DNA of 64,000 bases, from assembly GCA_963703085.1 (NCBI GenBank), contig OY969789.1, positions 3,472,001 through 3,536,000 on the forward strand. Direction: 5' to 3'. A program made the position numbers and the translations under genes. Positions 43,245 through 52,442 of this stretch are shown one piece after another. Each line of letters opens with the position of its first letter. The first letter of the stretch is position 1. Source of the DNA: DATAEG01 sp963703085. GTDB taxonomy: Bacteria; Actinomycetota; Actinomycetes; Mycobacteriales; Jatrophihabitantaceae. Under the pieces are notes generated by a model that saw only the letters and a program-made list of their open reading frames with translations, made no database searches and was not told where the DNA came from.

Positions 43245-43588
43245 GCGACAACCAGAATGAGAACACCGGCTGGACCGGTGGACAGAACGCCTTCGGCGAC
43301 TTTGCGCCGGGAATGGTGCATTACACCGACAAGGTTCTCTTCGATGAGGTCTGGGAGCGTCCGGACCTGTCCAAGCGCGATCGCAGCCTGGTCACCATCG
43401 CCGCCCTGACAGCCCTCGGGAAGACCGATCAGCTGCAGTTCCACCTCGCCTTTGCCCGGCGCAACGGCGTCGGTGACACCGAGCTCAAGGAAGCGCTGCT
43501 GCACCTGGCGTTCTACTCCGGCTGGCCCAACGGCATGGGCGCCACGACCGTGCTCAAGAACATCATCGAGAACGAGCCCCAGGCGTAA
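43241..43588 (+). CDS. Carboxymuconolactone decarboxylase (CMD) family protein
   Basis: 115 aa, the usual CMD size. VWERPDLSKRDRSLVTIAALTALGKTDQLQFHL and ELKEALLHLAFYSGWPN fit the CMD fold. It has no AhpD-type Cys-x-x-Cys pair, so it is not a peroxidase partner of that kind. Real substrates of such cluster members are generally unknown; they often sit with cupin and aldo/keto reductase genes. The start overlaps the dehydrogenase stop by 4 nt. Confidence 0.87.
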   Translation: MSDNQNENTGWTGGQNAFGDFAPGMVHYTDKVLFDEVWERPDLSKRDRSLVTIAALTALGKTDQLQFHLAFARRNGVGDTELKEALLHLAFYSGWPNGMGATTVLKNIIENEPQA

Positions 43589-43630
43589 CCGCGTCGTATG
43601 TCCACCACAACTAAAGCGGAAAGGCTCATC

Positions 43631-44059
43631 ATGAGTGACTTCGAACAGATCTTCCCGCTGGGCGAGACGAACGACGCTTTCGCCCAGTACTTCATCGGCC
43701 AGAGCTACAACGCCTCGCTCGTCGAAGGCAGCGTGCCCGTCAACAACATCACTTTCGAGCCGGGGTGCCGCAACAACTGGCATATCCACCACGGCACCGA
43801 GGGCGGCGGCGACCAGATTCTGCTCTGCACCGCAGGCAGCGGCTGGTACCAAGCCGATGGCGAGAACCCCGTCAGCATGGAGCCCGGCACGGTCATCCGC
43901 GTCCCGGCCGGCACCAAGCACTGGCACGGTGCGAAAGCCGACACGTGGTTCTCTCACGTCGCCCTCATCACCCCGGGCGAGGGCGTCAGCAATGAATGGC
44001 TCGAGCCCGTCACCGACGACGACTACAGCAAGCTGCCCACGAACGGAGCACACGCATGA
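43631..44059 (+). CDS. Cupin-domain protein
   Basis: 142-aa single-domain cupin. Motif 1 is G-CRNNWHIHHGTEGGGDQILLCTAGSG with the metal-binding H-x-H and Glu/Gln; motif 2 is PGTVIRVPAGTKHWHG with the second His. It may bind metal and act as an isomerase, a dioxygenase or a carbonyl-handling protein. The ATG at 43631 has GGAAAGG upstream at 43619-43625; an ATG at 43598 would add 11 residues. The stop overlaps the next start (ATGA). Confidence 0.87.
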   Translation: MSDFEQIFPLGETNDAFAQYFIGQSYNASLVEGSVPVNNITFEPGCRNNWHIHHGTEGGGDQILLCTAGSGWYQADGENPVSMEPGTVIRVPAGTKHWHGAKADTWFSHVALITPGEGVSNEWLEPVTDDDYSKLPTNGAHA

Positions 44060-44913
44060 GCATTCTGAACGAGACCTACACCCTGCCCACCGGCGCCACG
44101 ATCCCCAAGCTCGGGCTGGGCACCTGGATGATCGAAGACGACAAGGTCGCCGACGCCGTCCACGCGGCGATCGGCATCGGGTACCGCAACATCGACACCG
44201 CCCAGGCCTACGGCAACGAACGCGGAGTCGGCGAGGGCGTCCGCGCCTCCGGCCTCGGCCGCTCGGAGTTGTTCGTCTCCACCAAGCTGGCCGCCGAGAT
44301 CAAGGACTACGACCAGGCCACCGCCGCGATCGCGCAGTCGCTGGCCACCCTCGAGATCGACTACATCGACCTCATGCTCATCCACGCCCCGCAGCCGTGG
44401 AACGACTTCCGCGGCGGCAACTACGACGAGGGGAACCTGGCCGCGTGGCGGGCACTGGAAGACGCCCATCGGGCCGGCACGGTCCGCGCGATCGGCGTCT
44501 CGAACTTCCTGCAGGCCGACCTGGACAACATCCTCGAGCACGGCACGGTGGCACCGCATGTCAACCAGATCCTCGTGCACGCCGGCAACACCCCTACCGA
44601 GCTGATCGGCTACTGCCAGGACAAGAACATGCTCATCGAGGCCTACTCACCCATCGCTCACGGCGAGATCCTCACCAACGACAGCGTCAAGGCCATCGCC
44701 GACCGCTACGGCGTCACCGTGCCGCAGCTGTGCATCCGCTACACGATTCAGCTCGGCACCGTCGCGCTGCCCAAGACCGCCAACCCGGACCACATGCGCG
44801 CCAACGCCGACGCCGACTTCGTGATCACCGAGCAGGCCATGCAGAGCCTGCGTGACCTGCACGAACGCGACTACGGCGACTCCAGCGCATTCCCCGTCTA
44901 CAGCGGCAAGTGA
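44056..44913 (+). CDS. Aldo/keto reductase (AKR5-like)
   Basis: 285-aa NADPH-dependent barrel enzyme. The tetrad is visible: Asp and Tyr in YRNIDTAQAYGNE, Lys in VSTKLAAE and His in DLMLIHAPQPW. The cofactor-binding end is TIQLGTVALPKTANPDHMRAN. It is probably an aldehyde or methylglyoxal-type carbonyl reductase. ATGA overlap with the cupin gene. Confidence 0.92.
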   Translation: MSILNETYTLPTGATIPKLGLGTWMIEDDKVADAVHAAIGIGYRNIDTAQAYGNERGVGEGVRASGLGRSELFVSTKLAAEIKDYDQATAAIAQSLATLEIDYIDLMLIHAPQPWNDFRGGNYDEGNLAAWRALEDAHRAGTVRAIGVSNFLQADLDNILEHGTVAPHVNQILVHAGNTPTELIGYCQDKNMLIEAYSPIAHGEILTNDSVKAIADRYGVTVPQLCIRYTIQLGTVALPKTANPDHMRANADADFVITEQAMQSLRDLHERDYGDSSAFPVYSGK

Positions 44914-44961
44914 CGACCACCGCTACGCCGGCACGCCACCGGTAGGAAGAGAGGCCTTCTC

Positions 44962-45957
44962 ATGCATCAGCGCACTTTGGGTCAGGGCCTGCAGGTCTCC
45001 GCGATCGGGCTCGGCGCGATGGGCATGTCCCAGAGCTATGGACCGAATCCGGGTGATCGCGACGACATGATCGGCGTGCTGCGCGGCGCAGTCGATGTTG
45101 GTGTGACGTTCTTCGACACCGCCGAAGTCTACGGCCCCTACGGTAACGAAGAACTTGTCGGCGACGCGTTATCCGAGATCCGCCGGCAGCGTGACGATCT
45201 GGTGATCGCCACAAAGTTCGGGTGGCGTATCGAGAACAACACCTCCGTCGGACTGGACAGCCGGCCCGACCAGATCGCCCGCGTCGCCGACGCCTCGCTC
45301 AAGCGGCTCAAGGTCGAGGTCCTCGACCTGTTCTACCAACACCGCGTCGACCCCGACGTCCCCGTCGAGGATGTCGCTGGCGCTGTCGGGGAACTGGTGG
45401 CCGCCGGCAAGGTCCGCCACTTCGGCCTGTCCGAGGCTTCCGCTGCCACGCTGCGCCGCGCCCACGCCGTCTACCCGGTCACCGCCCTGCAAAGCGAATA
45501 CTCGCTGTGGACCCGCGACCCGGAAGCTGAGGTGCTGCCCATCTGCGCCGAACTCGGCATCGGGTTCGTCCCGTTCAGCCCGCTCGGCAAGGGCTTCCTC
45601 ACCGGCACCGTCACCACCGACACCACCTTCGCCGACAACGATGTGCGCGCTAGCATCCCTCGCTTCGACGCCGACAACCGTGCCGCCAACCAAGCCATCG
45701 TGGCCCAGGTCCGCTCACTGGCTGAGTCGAAGGACTGCGCACCCGGCCAGGTCGCGCTCGCCTGGCTACTGGCCCAGCAGCCCTGGATCGCCCCGATCCC
45801 TGGCACCCGCCGCCTCGAACGCGTCGCCGAAAATGCCGGCGCCACCACCGTGGCCCTCTCCGCCGACGAACTGGCAGACCTCAAGGCCCTCGCCGACCGC
45901 GTCGGCGTCGTCGGCAACCGCTACAACGACCACCACATGGCACTCGTCGGACTCTGA
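44962..45957 (+). CDS. Aldo/keto reductase (AKR13-like)
   Basis: 331 aa, a second reductase from a different AKR subfamily. GLGAMGMSQSYG at the N-terminus, FFDTAEVYGPYGNEELVG (Asp, Tyr), VIATKFGW (Lys) and DLFYQHRVDP (His) give the catalytic tetrad. IPGTRRLERVAENAGA binds the NADP phosphate. Last gene of the island operon; the gap from the previous gene is 48 nt, with GGAAGAGAGG upstream of the ATG. A terminator follows at 46031. Confidence 0.92.
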   Translation: MHQRTLGQGLQVSAIGLGAMGMSQSYGPNPGDRDDMIGVLRGAVDVGVTFFDTAEVYGPYGNEELVGDALSEIRRQRDDLVIATKFGWRIENNTSVGLDSRPDQIARVADASLKRLKVEVLDLFYQHRVDPDVPVEDVAGAVGELVAAGKVRHFGLSEASAATLRRAHAVYPVTALQSEYSLWTRDPEAEVLPICAELGIGFVPFSPLGKGFLTGTVTTDTTFADNDVRASIPRFDADNRAANQAIVAQVRSLAESKDCAPGQVALAWLLAQQPWIAPIPGTRRLERVAENAGATTVALSADELADLKALADRVGVVGNRYNDHHMALVGL

Positions 45958-46028
45958 ACCAAGGCAGGTCACCGGCGAGCCCGGAGCGCCGCCCTACGCG
46001 ACCGACCAGCGAAACTCCCGCACGATCG

Positions 46029-46063
46029 AAAGCCCTGACCTGTGATGGCGCAGGTCAGGGCTT
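46029..46063 (+). terminator. Terminator of the island operon
   Basis: AAGCCCTGACCTG pairs with CAGGTCAGGGCTT across an 8-nt loop, followed by CAATTT. It begins about 70 nt after the last aldo/keto reductase. Confidence 0.85.
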
Positions 46064-46126
46064 CAATTTGCTAGGGGACAAGCGTCGGGCGGCGCGCGAG
46101 CACCCGAGGAGGTGACGCGCAACGGT

Positions 46127-46137
46127 CGTGCAACACC
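46127..46137 (+). repeat. Putative arm-type site at the right end
   Basis: CGTGCAACACC, identical to 38020-38030, 104 bp inside the right direct repeat. Confidence 0.5.
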
Positions 46138-46240
46138 ACGACCGCAAACAACCGTCGCAGCCAACGCGACCAACCTGAGCGTGGCCCGGAATCAACGGAG
46201 TCTTGGTCTAACCAACGCAGCCAACGTCGACGGGAAAACG

Positions 46241-46283
46241 TTGACACGGTAGGAGTCACTGGTTCAATCCCGGTATCGCCCAC
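46241..46283 (+). repeat. attR-like direct repeat of the tRNA-Val 3' end
   Basis: 43 bp matching 37772-37814 with two mismatches. Only the 3' half of the tRNA is present, so it is not a functional tRNA gene. Confidence 0.85.
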
Positions 46284-46404
46284 CATGAAGGCCCGGGATT
46301 TCGGGGCCTTCCTGGCGTTCTCGAAGGCGTGCACGATCATCTGTGGCGCATTCTGCCCTCAGTCAGGCGACCGACGCGCGTGCGCGGCCTCGCTCACATT
46401 TGCC

Positions 46405-47010
46405 TCAGCGAGATTCGGTCGCCAGCCGTATGCCGAAGCCGACCATCACGGCACCGGTGAATCGCTCCATCGTGCGTTGCACGCGGGGTTGGAAGACCCG
46501 TTTGGCCCGCTCGACGGCGAAGGCCAAGGCAGAGAACCAGACCACGTCCAGGATCACGATGACACCGGCCATCCCCAGGGCATAGGGGAGCACGGGGCTG
46601 CCGGGGTTGAGGAACTGCGGGAACAGCGCCACGAAGAACACCGCGAGCTTCGGGTTGGACACGCTGGTCACCAAACCGGAGCGCCATCCGGCCCGACGGC
46701 GGGGCTTGCGCTCAAGTTCCTTGTCGCCGCGGTGCCTCTGCAGCAACGAGCGCAGGCCGATCAGGATCAGTACGCCGGCTCCGACGATGCGCAGGGTCTC
46801 GAAGGCGACCTGCGAAGCCAGGATCAGCGAGGACACTCCCACGGCGGAGAGGATCCCCCAGATCAGCACTCCGGCGCTATTGCCGATGATCGCCGACATG
46901 GCCGCTCGTCGGCCGTCGCGGGCAGCGACTCGCAGAATGGTCGCCGTACCGGGTCCCGGGGTCAGGGTGACGATGACGGCGATGATCAGGAACTCGGTGG
47001 CCGAACGCAT
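46405..47010 (-). CDS. LysE/RhtB-family exporter
   Basis: 201 aa with six spans. ATEFLIIAVIVTLTPGPGTATILR has the conserved TPGP of the family, followed by GNSAGVLIWGILSAVGVSS and GLVTSVSNPKLAVFFVALFPQF (NPK motif). It likely exports an amino acid or a related small molecule. It lies just right of the island and is transcribed toward it. Confidence 0.9.
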   Translation of the reverse strand: MRSATEFLIIAVIVTLTPGPGTATILRVAARDGRRAAMSAIIGNSAGVLIWGILSAVGVSSLILASQVAFETLRIVGAGVLILIGLRSLLQRHRGDKELERKPRRRAGWRSGLVTSVSNPKLAVFFVALFPQFLNPGSPVLPYALGMAGVIVILDVVWFSALAFAVERAKRVFQPRVQRTMERFTGAVMVGFGIRLATESR

Positions 47011-47109
47011 GAGTTCACGCTACGGGTGACGCGTGAGTTGTCCAAGGCTCCGCCGGGCCTCCTCACGGGACCGTGCTCCACTGTGAGACCGCACGCGGCG
47101 ATGGCTGCC

Positions 47110-49605
47110 TCAGCGGGTACGAGTGCGCATCGCGGAGCGGGCCGGGAACGCGGTGGCGCCGAGGACCAGAGCGAACGTGACCACGACGATGCCCAGGTAG
47201 ATCCGCACGTCGATGGTCGGCAGGAGCCGCTCGCCGTTGCTGAGCGCGTAGGCGACGCCAGCTAGTCCGGGTAGCGCGGCGGCGGTGCCGAGGATGCAGG
47301 CCGTGGTGGCGAGGAAGACCGCCTCCCAGCGCGGCACTCTTCGTCGCTGCCGGGGCGTGGCACCGACTGCAGCCAGCAGGCCGAACTCCGTGCGACGCGC
47401 GAGGGTGGTGATGATCAGCGAGTTCACCACGGCGATCGCGATGTAGCCGAAGATGACCAGCAGAATCAGGAGTTGGAAGTTGGTATCGCCCGGGGCGCTG
47501 GTCGGTTCGGCGCCCGGCGGTGACGCCGCGACGTCCAAACCGGGTCGGTCCGCCAGTAATCGGCGGATGCGTGCGGCGACGTCGTGATTGGTGGCGTGCT
47601 GATCCACCGTGATGGCCACGGCCGACGCCTGGCCGGACGGGGTGGCCGGTTGCAGATCCTGCAGCGGGGCAAGCAGTTCGCCGAAGCCCAGGCCCCGGCG
47701 GTACAGGAACGCGACGCGGCGGCTGACGCTGCGACCGTCGGGCAGGACGATCGTCAGGGTGTCCCTGACGTGCGCGTCGAGGACGGCCGCGCCCTGGACG
47801 CCGAGAGCGACCTCGCCGGGGCGAAGCCGCCCGTCGCTGTGACCCGTGGGGTCGAGATCGGCGTAGCGGACGGCTTCGTCACTGGCCGCGAGCGCGCCCA
47901 GCGTTTGCTGGGTGTCGCTCCCGGCGACGCGCGCGATGACATTCGTCGTCACCAATGGGGTCACCGCCGTGACGCCGGGCGTAGCCCGCAGGAGGTCGGC
48001 GGTTTGCTGGCCGACGCCCCCGGTTGTCGAGGTGACCATCAGATCGGCCCGGTAGCCGGTCCGGAACTGGTCGGTGGCGACGGCGTTCATCGTCGGTCCG
48101 ACGAAGAGCTGGACGCAGGCGAGGGCGGTGCCCAACACGATCGGAGCCAGCGCGGCGCCGACTCGCGCGGCGCGGTGGCCCACGGCGTTGAGCGCCAGGT
48201 AGGCCGGGGCGGAATGCCGCCCGGCCCGCCGCACCACCCGCGCAGCAGCGCGAACCACGACCGGAGCCAGCGGTCCGACCGACAGCGCGATGACCAGCCC
48301 GGAGAGACCGGGTAGGGCGCTGGTCGCCTCCCCGGACGCGTACCAGGGCGCGCCGGCCATGACGAGCCCGCCGGCCAGGAGGAGGACGCCGAGAACCGTG
48401 CGCAGCACGCTGCGAACCGAAGCCCGGGAGTGTTCGTCGACCCCTTCCAGCAAGGCCAGCGGGCTGCCCCGGACCACTCGGCGCAGCGCGATTCGGGCGG
48501 CTATCTCGGCGGCAGCGAGTGCGACGACCACCGGAATCACAAAGGGCAGCGGGCCGAGGGCGGGCTGGATGCCCTGCGGCAGGACACCCCACGAGCGAAT
48601 GGCCCGGACCATCACTGCGCCCAGGACGGGTCCGAGCACCGCACCGGCCACACCGGCGGCCAGGGCGACGGTACGGATCTCCCGGCGGAGCAGTTTCTTG
48701 ACCTGCCGCGGAGTGGCTCCGACCACGCGGAGCATGGCGAGTTCCCGCGACCGCTCCCGGATCTGCAGTGCAGTGAGGGTGAGCACGGTGAACACGGCGA
48801 CGATGAACGCAAGTGCACCGGCTGCGCCGGCCACCGAGACGAGCGCGGACTTCGCCGCCCCTTGGGACACGACTTCGAGCTGCCCCCGCTCGCGATGATT
48901 CCACTGCTTCGCGCCGTGCCTGCGGGCCAGATCCTCGAGCGGACCGATTCGGTCACCCTTGGCCGGCCACACGCCCAGGGCGGCCACCTGGCCCTCGGCG
49001 TTACCGTGGCTGCGCTGCTCGTCGTCGGCCAGGTACACGTCGGGCACGTCCGTGCCGTCGTCGGCGGCCGAGGTCAGCCCGACCACGGTGTAGGTGCGCC
49101 CGGCGTCGCCGAACCCCACCTGGATCGGGTGACCGACAGGAAGGCCGAGCGACCGGGCGAGTTGGCCCGGCACGACGATCTCGGTGGCGGTGGCCGGGGC
49201 CCGGCCGGCGGACAGCGTCCGGCTGCCGAGCGCGAACGCCGACCAGGGGTGTGCGTCCACGGAGACCGGGTCACTGGTGGGTCCGAGCACTGTCGCCGGG
49301 ACGATGCGATCGACGACGACTCGCGCCTTCGGCAGCACGGCCTTGACCTGGTTGACGAACGATGCCGGCAGCAGCGCCCGGCCGGGGATCGCCATGTCGG
49401 TGTCGCCGCTGACCGGGATCGATTGCGACCGGCCCAGCAGGATCGGCGCGCGTGCGTACTCACCGGTCGACACCTGCCCCTGCACGCCGGTCTGCAGCAG
49501 TACACCGAAGATCCCGATGAGGACGGCTGCGAAGAGCACGGTCGCGGCCAGGGCCATGGTCTGGCCGCGACGGCCGCGCACCGACAGGCGGGCCAGCTCC
49601 TTCAT
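47110..49605 (-). CDS. ABC exporter permease, FtsX/MacB type
   Basis: 831 aa. A first membrane segment (about 15-37) is followed by an extracytoplasmic domain, then an FtsX block of three spans (about 260-390) with REIRTVALAAGVAGAVLGPVLG. A second half carries another extracytoplasmic region and a final FtsX block (about 715-820) with RRTEFGLLAAVGATPRQRRR. The duplicated layout is typical of large actinobacterial permeases that export peptides, lipids or antimicrobials. Its start overlaps the ATPase stop by 4 nt. Confidence 0.88.
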   Translation of the reverse strand: MKELARLSVRGRRGQTMALAATVLFAAVLIGIFGVLLQTGVQGQVSTGEYARAPILLGRSQSIPVSGDTDMAIPGRALLPASFVNQVKAVLPKARVVVDRIVPATVLGPTSDPVSVDAHPWSAFALGSRTLSAGRAPATATEIVVPGQLARSLGLPVGHPIQVGFGDAGRTYTVVGLTSAADDGTDVPDVYLADDEQRSHGNAEGQVAALGVWPAKGDRIGPLEDLARRHGAKQWNHRERGQLEVVSQGAAKSALVSVAGAAGALAFIVAVFTVLTLTALQIRERSRELAMLRVVGATPRQVKKLLRREIRTVALAAGVAGAVLGPVLGAVMVRAIRSWGVLPQGIQPALGPLPFVIPVVVALAAAEIAARIALRRVVRGSPLALLEGVDEHSRASVRSVLRTVLGVLLLAGGLVMAGAPWYASGEATSALPGLSGLVIALSVGPLAPVVVRAAARVVRRAGRHSAPAYLALNAVGHRAARVGAALAPIVLGTALACVQLFVGPTMNAVATDQFRTGYRADLMVTSTTGGVGQQTADLLRATPGVTAVTPLVTTNVIARVAGSDTQQTLGALAASDEAVRYADLDPTGHSDGRLRPGEVALGVQGAAVLDAHVRDTLTIVLPDGRSVSRRVAFLYRRGLGFGELLAPLQDLQPATPSGQASAVAITVDQHATNHDVAARIRRLLADRPGLDVAASPPGAEPTSAPGDTNFQLLILLVIFGYIAIAVVNSLIITTLARRTEFGLLAAVGATPRQRRRVPRWEAVFLATTACILGTAAALPGLAGVAYALSNGERLLPTIDVRIYLGIVVVTFALVLGATAFPARSAMRTRTR

Positions 49606-50375
49606 CGCTGCGGCGCCAGGTCGGTGAGCATCGCGGTGATCTCGCTTGCCGTGGCGTTGCGCAGTTCGCCGCGCCAGCGCCCGTCCGCGAGGAACAGAAC
49701 CCGGTCGGCCACTGCGGCAGCCATGGGGTCGTGGGTCACCATCAGCACCCGCTGGCCGAACTCGGTGACCATCGACCGGAGCAGGGCAAGGACTACCCCG
49801 GTGGCCGCGGAGTCGAGCGACCCGGTCGGCTCGTCGGCCAGGATCAGTTCCGGCCCGGTGATCAACGCCCGGGCGAACGCGACGCGCTGCTGCTGCCCTC
49901 CGGACAGTTGGGCCGGCCGCCGGTCCAGGGTGGTCCCGACGCCGACGGAATCGGCCAGCCGCTGCACGACCTGCCGGTCGATCGGCTCGCCGGCCAGGCG
50001 CAGCGGCAAGGAGATGTTGTCCGCGACGGTGAGTGACGGGATGAGATTGAACGACTGGAACACCACCCCGATGTGGGAACGCCGCAGTTCGGCCAGGCGG
50101 GTTTCGCCGAGCCGGGTGATGTCCGTCCCGGCGATGGTGATCGAACCCGAATCAGGCTTGTCCAGTCCCAGCAGACAGTTGAGCAAGGTGGTCTTGCCGG
50201 AACCCGACGGCCCCATCACCGCGGTGAAGGTGCGCGGTTCCACGGTGAGGTCGATGTCGGTCAGCGCTCGGAACCTGCCGGCATTCGTCTGGTAGCTCTT
50301 GCTCACCCGCTGCAGGGTGACCGCGCTGCCGGAGACGTGATGAGAACGGGGCTGGCGGTGAGGGTGCAACTTCAC
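49602..50375 (-). CDS. ABC exporter ATP-binding protein, LolD/MacB type
   Basis: 257 aa from a GTG at 50375; the exact start is uncertain since the frame stays open to 50429. Walker A GPSGSGKTT (about 55-63), Q-loop VVFQSFNLIPSLTV, signature LSGGQQQRVAFARAL, Walker B LILADEPTGSLDS and H-switch VTHDP are intact. It energises the large permease downstream. It is divergent from the two-component genes, a common layout for stress-induced exporters. Confidence 0.9.
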   Translation of the reverse strand: MKLHPHRQPRSHHVSGSAVTLQRVSKSYQTNAGRFRALTDIDLTVEPRTFTAVMGPSGSGKTTLLNCLLGLDKPDSGSITIAGTDITRLGETRLAELRRSHIGVVFQSFNLIPSLTVADNISLPLRLAGEPIDRQVVQRLADSVGVGTTLDRRPAQLSGGQQQRVAFARALITGPELILADEPTGSLDSAATGVVLALLRSMVTEFGQRVLMVTHDPMAAAVADRVLFLADGRWRGELRNATASEITAMLTDLAPQR

Positions 50376-50475
50376 CCCACGAACTCTGGCTGCACCGCCG
50401 GTCCGCCGCGATCCTGGACGGGCCCGCATCGATGGTGGTGCTGGCTATACCCCACCGCAGCTCCCGAATGGGATT

Positions 50476-51774
50476 GTGCGCCGTCCGTATGGTGGCCTCG
50501 TGGTGGTCGGGCCGGGCACGCCGGTGCGCTCGAGGCTCGCCACATCGGCGGCCCGGCTGGGGCGCTCGATCCGATATCTGGCCGGTGATCTCGTCGTTGG
50601 GCTGCGCGCCCTTGCGCTGCTGATACTGGTGGTCATCACGGCGGCTGCCTCGCTGGTCGGAGTGGGCCTCGCCTTCGCCGGCACAGTCGCCCGGGGCGTT
50701 CGTCGGCACTGCGACCGAGACCGTGCGCGGACCGGACGATTCCTCGATCGCCGCATCGCCTCGCCGTACGCAGACCCGTCCTCACGCCGGCTGTCGATGC
50801 TGCGCAGTTACCGCCGCGGCGCCACGCTCGCACGTGACCTGGCCGTTCTGCTGCACCGCATTCTCCTCGGGATCCCGCTCGGGCTGCTGGCGGTCTTGCT
50901 GCCGTTCTTGTCGTTGAACGCGGTATCGGTAGCCCTGTATTGGTGGGCGCTTCCCGATGACGAGCCGACCGGCACTCTGTTCGCGGTGACGTCGTGGTGG
51001 GACGCTGCAGCGACGGCCCTCTTGGGGTTGGCCGGTTTGGCCCTGTGGTTCGGTGCGCCGGCCGTCGCAGCCGCGGACGCCGGGGGAGTGGCCCGGTTGC
51101 TCTCGCCGAGTCCGGGGCAGGAACTGCGCCTGCGGGCCGAGATGGAGGAACGCCGCCGCCGCTCGGCCGTCTCCGCGCACACCGCGGAACTGCGCCGCAT
51201 CGAACGCGACCTGCACGATGCGACGCAGAACCGCCTGGTCGCCGTCGCGATGTTCATCGGTATGGCTCAGCGGCAGCTGACCACGCGTGCCGACGATCCG
51301 GCCCCGGCGCTGGCGAAAGCCCAAGCCGCGGCCACCGACGCACTCGCCGAGGTACGCCGCGTCATCCAGGGCATCTTTCCGCCGGAGCTGGCCGAAGAGG
51401 GCCTGATCCCGGCGCTCGGTCTTCTCGTCGACCGGGCCCAGATCCCGATCCGGCTGCACGTCGACCGGCCCGGCCCGACCCCGCCCGCGGTCGACGCAGC
51501 GCTGTACTTTTCGATTGCCGAAATCCTGACCAACGTCGCCAAGCACAGCGGCGCCGACGAATGCGAGGTCCAGCTGAGCTGGGACGGGAGCGAGCGCGAT
51601 CGGTGGGTCACCGCCACCGTCTCGGACAACGGCCGTGGTGGCGCCGATCCCGGCAAGGGGAGCGGTTTGACCGGCATCGACCAGCGCATGCAGGCACTGG
51701 GCGGCGAGGTCAGCGTGCTGAGCCCACCAGGCGGACCCACCACGATACGGATGGCGTTGCCATGCGAGTCATAG
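50476..51774 (+). CDS. Sensor histidine kinase, NarL/DesK-type (HisKA_3)
   Basis: About 432 aa from GTG 50476; a start near 50500 is possible. Up to four spans precede the kinase (about 40-200), with a sensor-like WWALPDDEPTGTLFAVTSWW loop. The dimerisation/phosphoacceptor helix is RRIERDLHDATQNRLVAVAMF with His in RDLHD. HATPase motifs are YFSIAEILTNVAKHSGA and VSDNGRGGADPGKGSGLTGID. Cognate regulator follows with a 13-nt overlap. Likely senses an envelope or drug signal and controls the adjacent ABC exporter. Confidence 0.88.
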   Translation: MRRPYGGLVVVGPGTPVRSRLATSAARLGRSIRYLAGDLVVGLRALALLILVVITAAASLVGVGLAFAGTVARGVRRHCDRDRARTGRFLDRRIASPYADPSSRRLSMLRSYRRGATLARDLAVLLHRILLGIPLGLLAVLLPFLSLNAVSVALYWWALPDDEPTGTLFAVTSWWDAAATALLGLAGLALWFGAPAVAAADAGGVARLLSPSPGQELRLRAEMEERRRRSAVSAHTAELRRIERDLHDATQNRLVAVAMFIGMAQRQLTTRADDPAPALAKAQAAATDALAEVRRVIQGIFPPELAEEGLIPALGLLVDRAQIPIRLHVDRPGPTPPAVDAALYFSIAEILTNVAKHSGADECEVQLSWDGSERDRWVTATVSDNGRGGADPGKGSGLTGIDQRMQALGGEVSVLSPPGGPTTIRMALPCES

Positions 51775-52403
51775 TCGTCGAGGACGACACGCTGCTCAGG
51801 GAGGGGCTCTCTGCGCTGCTGCGCTCGGAGGGCATGGAGGTCGTCGCGTCGGTCGGGGAGGCCACCGGACTTTCCTCGCTGGTCGAACAGAGCCAGGCGC
51901 AGCTGGCCATCGTGGACGTGCGGATGCCCCCGACGTGGACCGATGAGGGGCTCCGCGCAGCGATCGAGGTCCGGCGCCGGCGCCCCGCCTTTCCCACGCT
52001 CGTGTTGTCGGCCCACGTGGAGACGCGGTACGCCAGTGAGCTGCTGGCCGACGGACATGGTGCGGTCGGTTACCTGCTCAAGGAACGCATCGGCGCCGTC
52101 GAGGAGTTTCTCCGAGCGGCGACCCGGGTCGTGGCCGGGGAGACGGTGTTGGATCCGGAGGTGGTCGCCACGCTCATGCGGCGCGGGCGCAGTCCGCTGG
52201 CCTCGCTGACCGTCCGCGAGCGCGAGGTCTTGGAGTTGATCGCCCGCGGAGACCGCAACGGTGAGATCGCAGCGAAGCTGCGGGTCACCGAGACGGCTAT
52301 CAACAAGCATGTGCGGAGCATCTTCAGCAAGCTGGGGCTGTTCGCCGAGGATGCCGGCCACCGCCGGGTGCTCGCGGTGTTGACCTACCTCCGCGGTCAC
52401 TAG
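51762..52403 (+). CDS. NarL/FixJ-family response regulator
   Basis: 213 aa. Receiver domain with acidic pair EDD (7-9), phospho-acceptor Asp52 in AIVDVRMPP, switch Ser in LVLSAH and Lys in YLLKERIG. The LuxR-type helix-turn-helix (about 148-205) reads LTVREREVLELIARGDRNGEIAAKLRVTETAINKHVRSIFSKLGL. The ATG at 51762 lies within the kinase end, so the two are co-translated. Confidence 0.92.
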   Translation: MRVIVVEDDTLLREGLSALLRSEGMEVVASVGEATGLSSLVEQSQAQLAIVDVRMPPTWTDEGLRAAIEVRRRRPAFPTLVLSAHVETRYASELLADGHGAVGYLLKERIGAVEEFLRAATRVVAGETVLDPEVVATLMRRGRSPLASLTVREREVLELIARGDRNGEIAAKLRVTETAINKHVRSIFSKLGLFAEDAGHRRVLAVLTYLRGH

Positions 52404-52442
52404 CTCGTCTCATCCGGAGTGATCTCGCGTACGGACACCGCG

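Larger units (their letters stand above)
45958..46404. other. Right end of island and junction, no gene seen
   Basis: 447 bp without a supportable gene. It holds the operon terminator (46029-46063), one putative arm site (46127-46137) and the right direct repeat (46241-46283). The open frame on the minus strand here contains GDTGIEPVTPTVSTF, which is only the antisense reading of the tRNA-Val repeat. Confidence 0.65.

Noticed and set aside
46071..46340. 89-aa minus-strand frame containing GDTGIEPVTPTVSTF
   Set aside because: That motif is the antisense translation of the tRNA-Val repeat and is a well-known false gene; no ribosome site or family.
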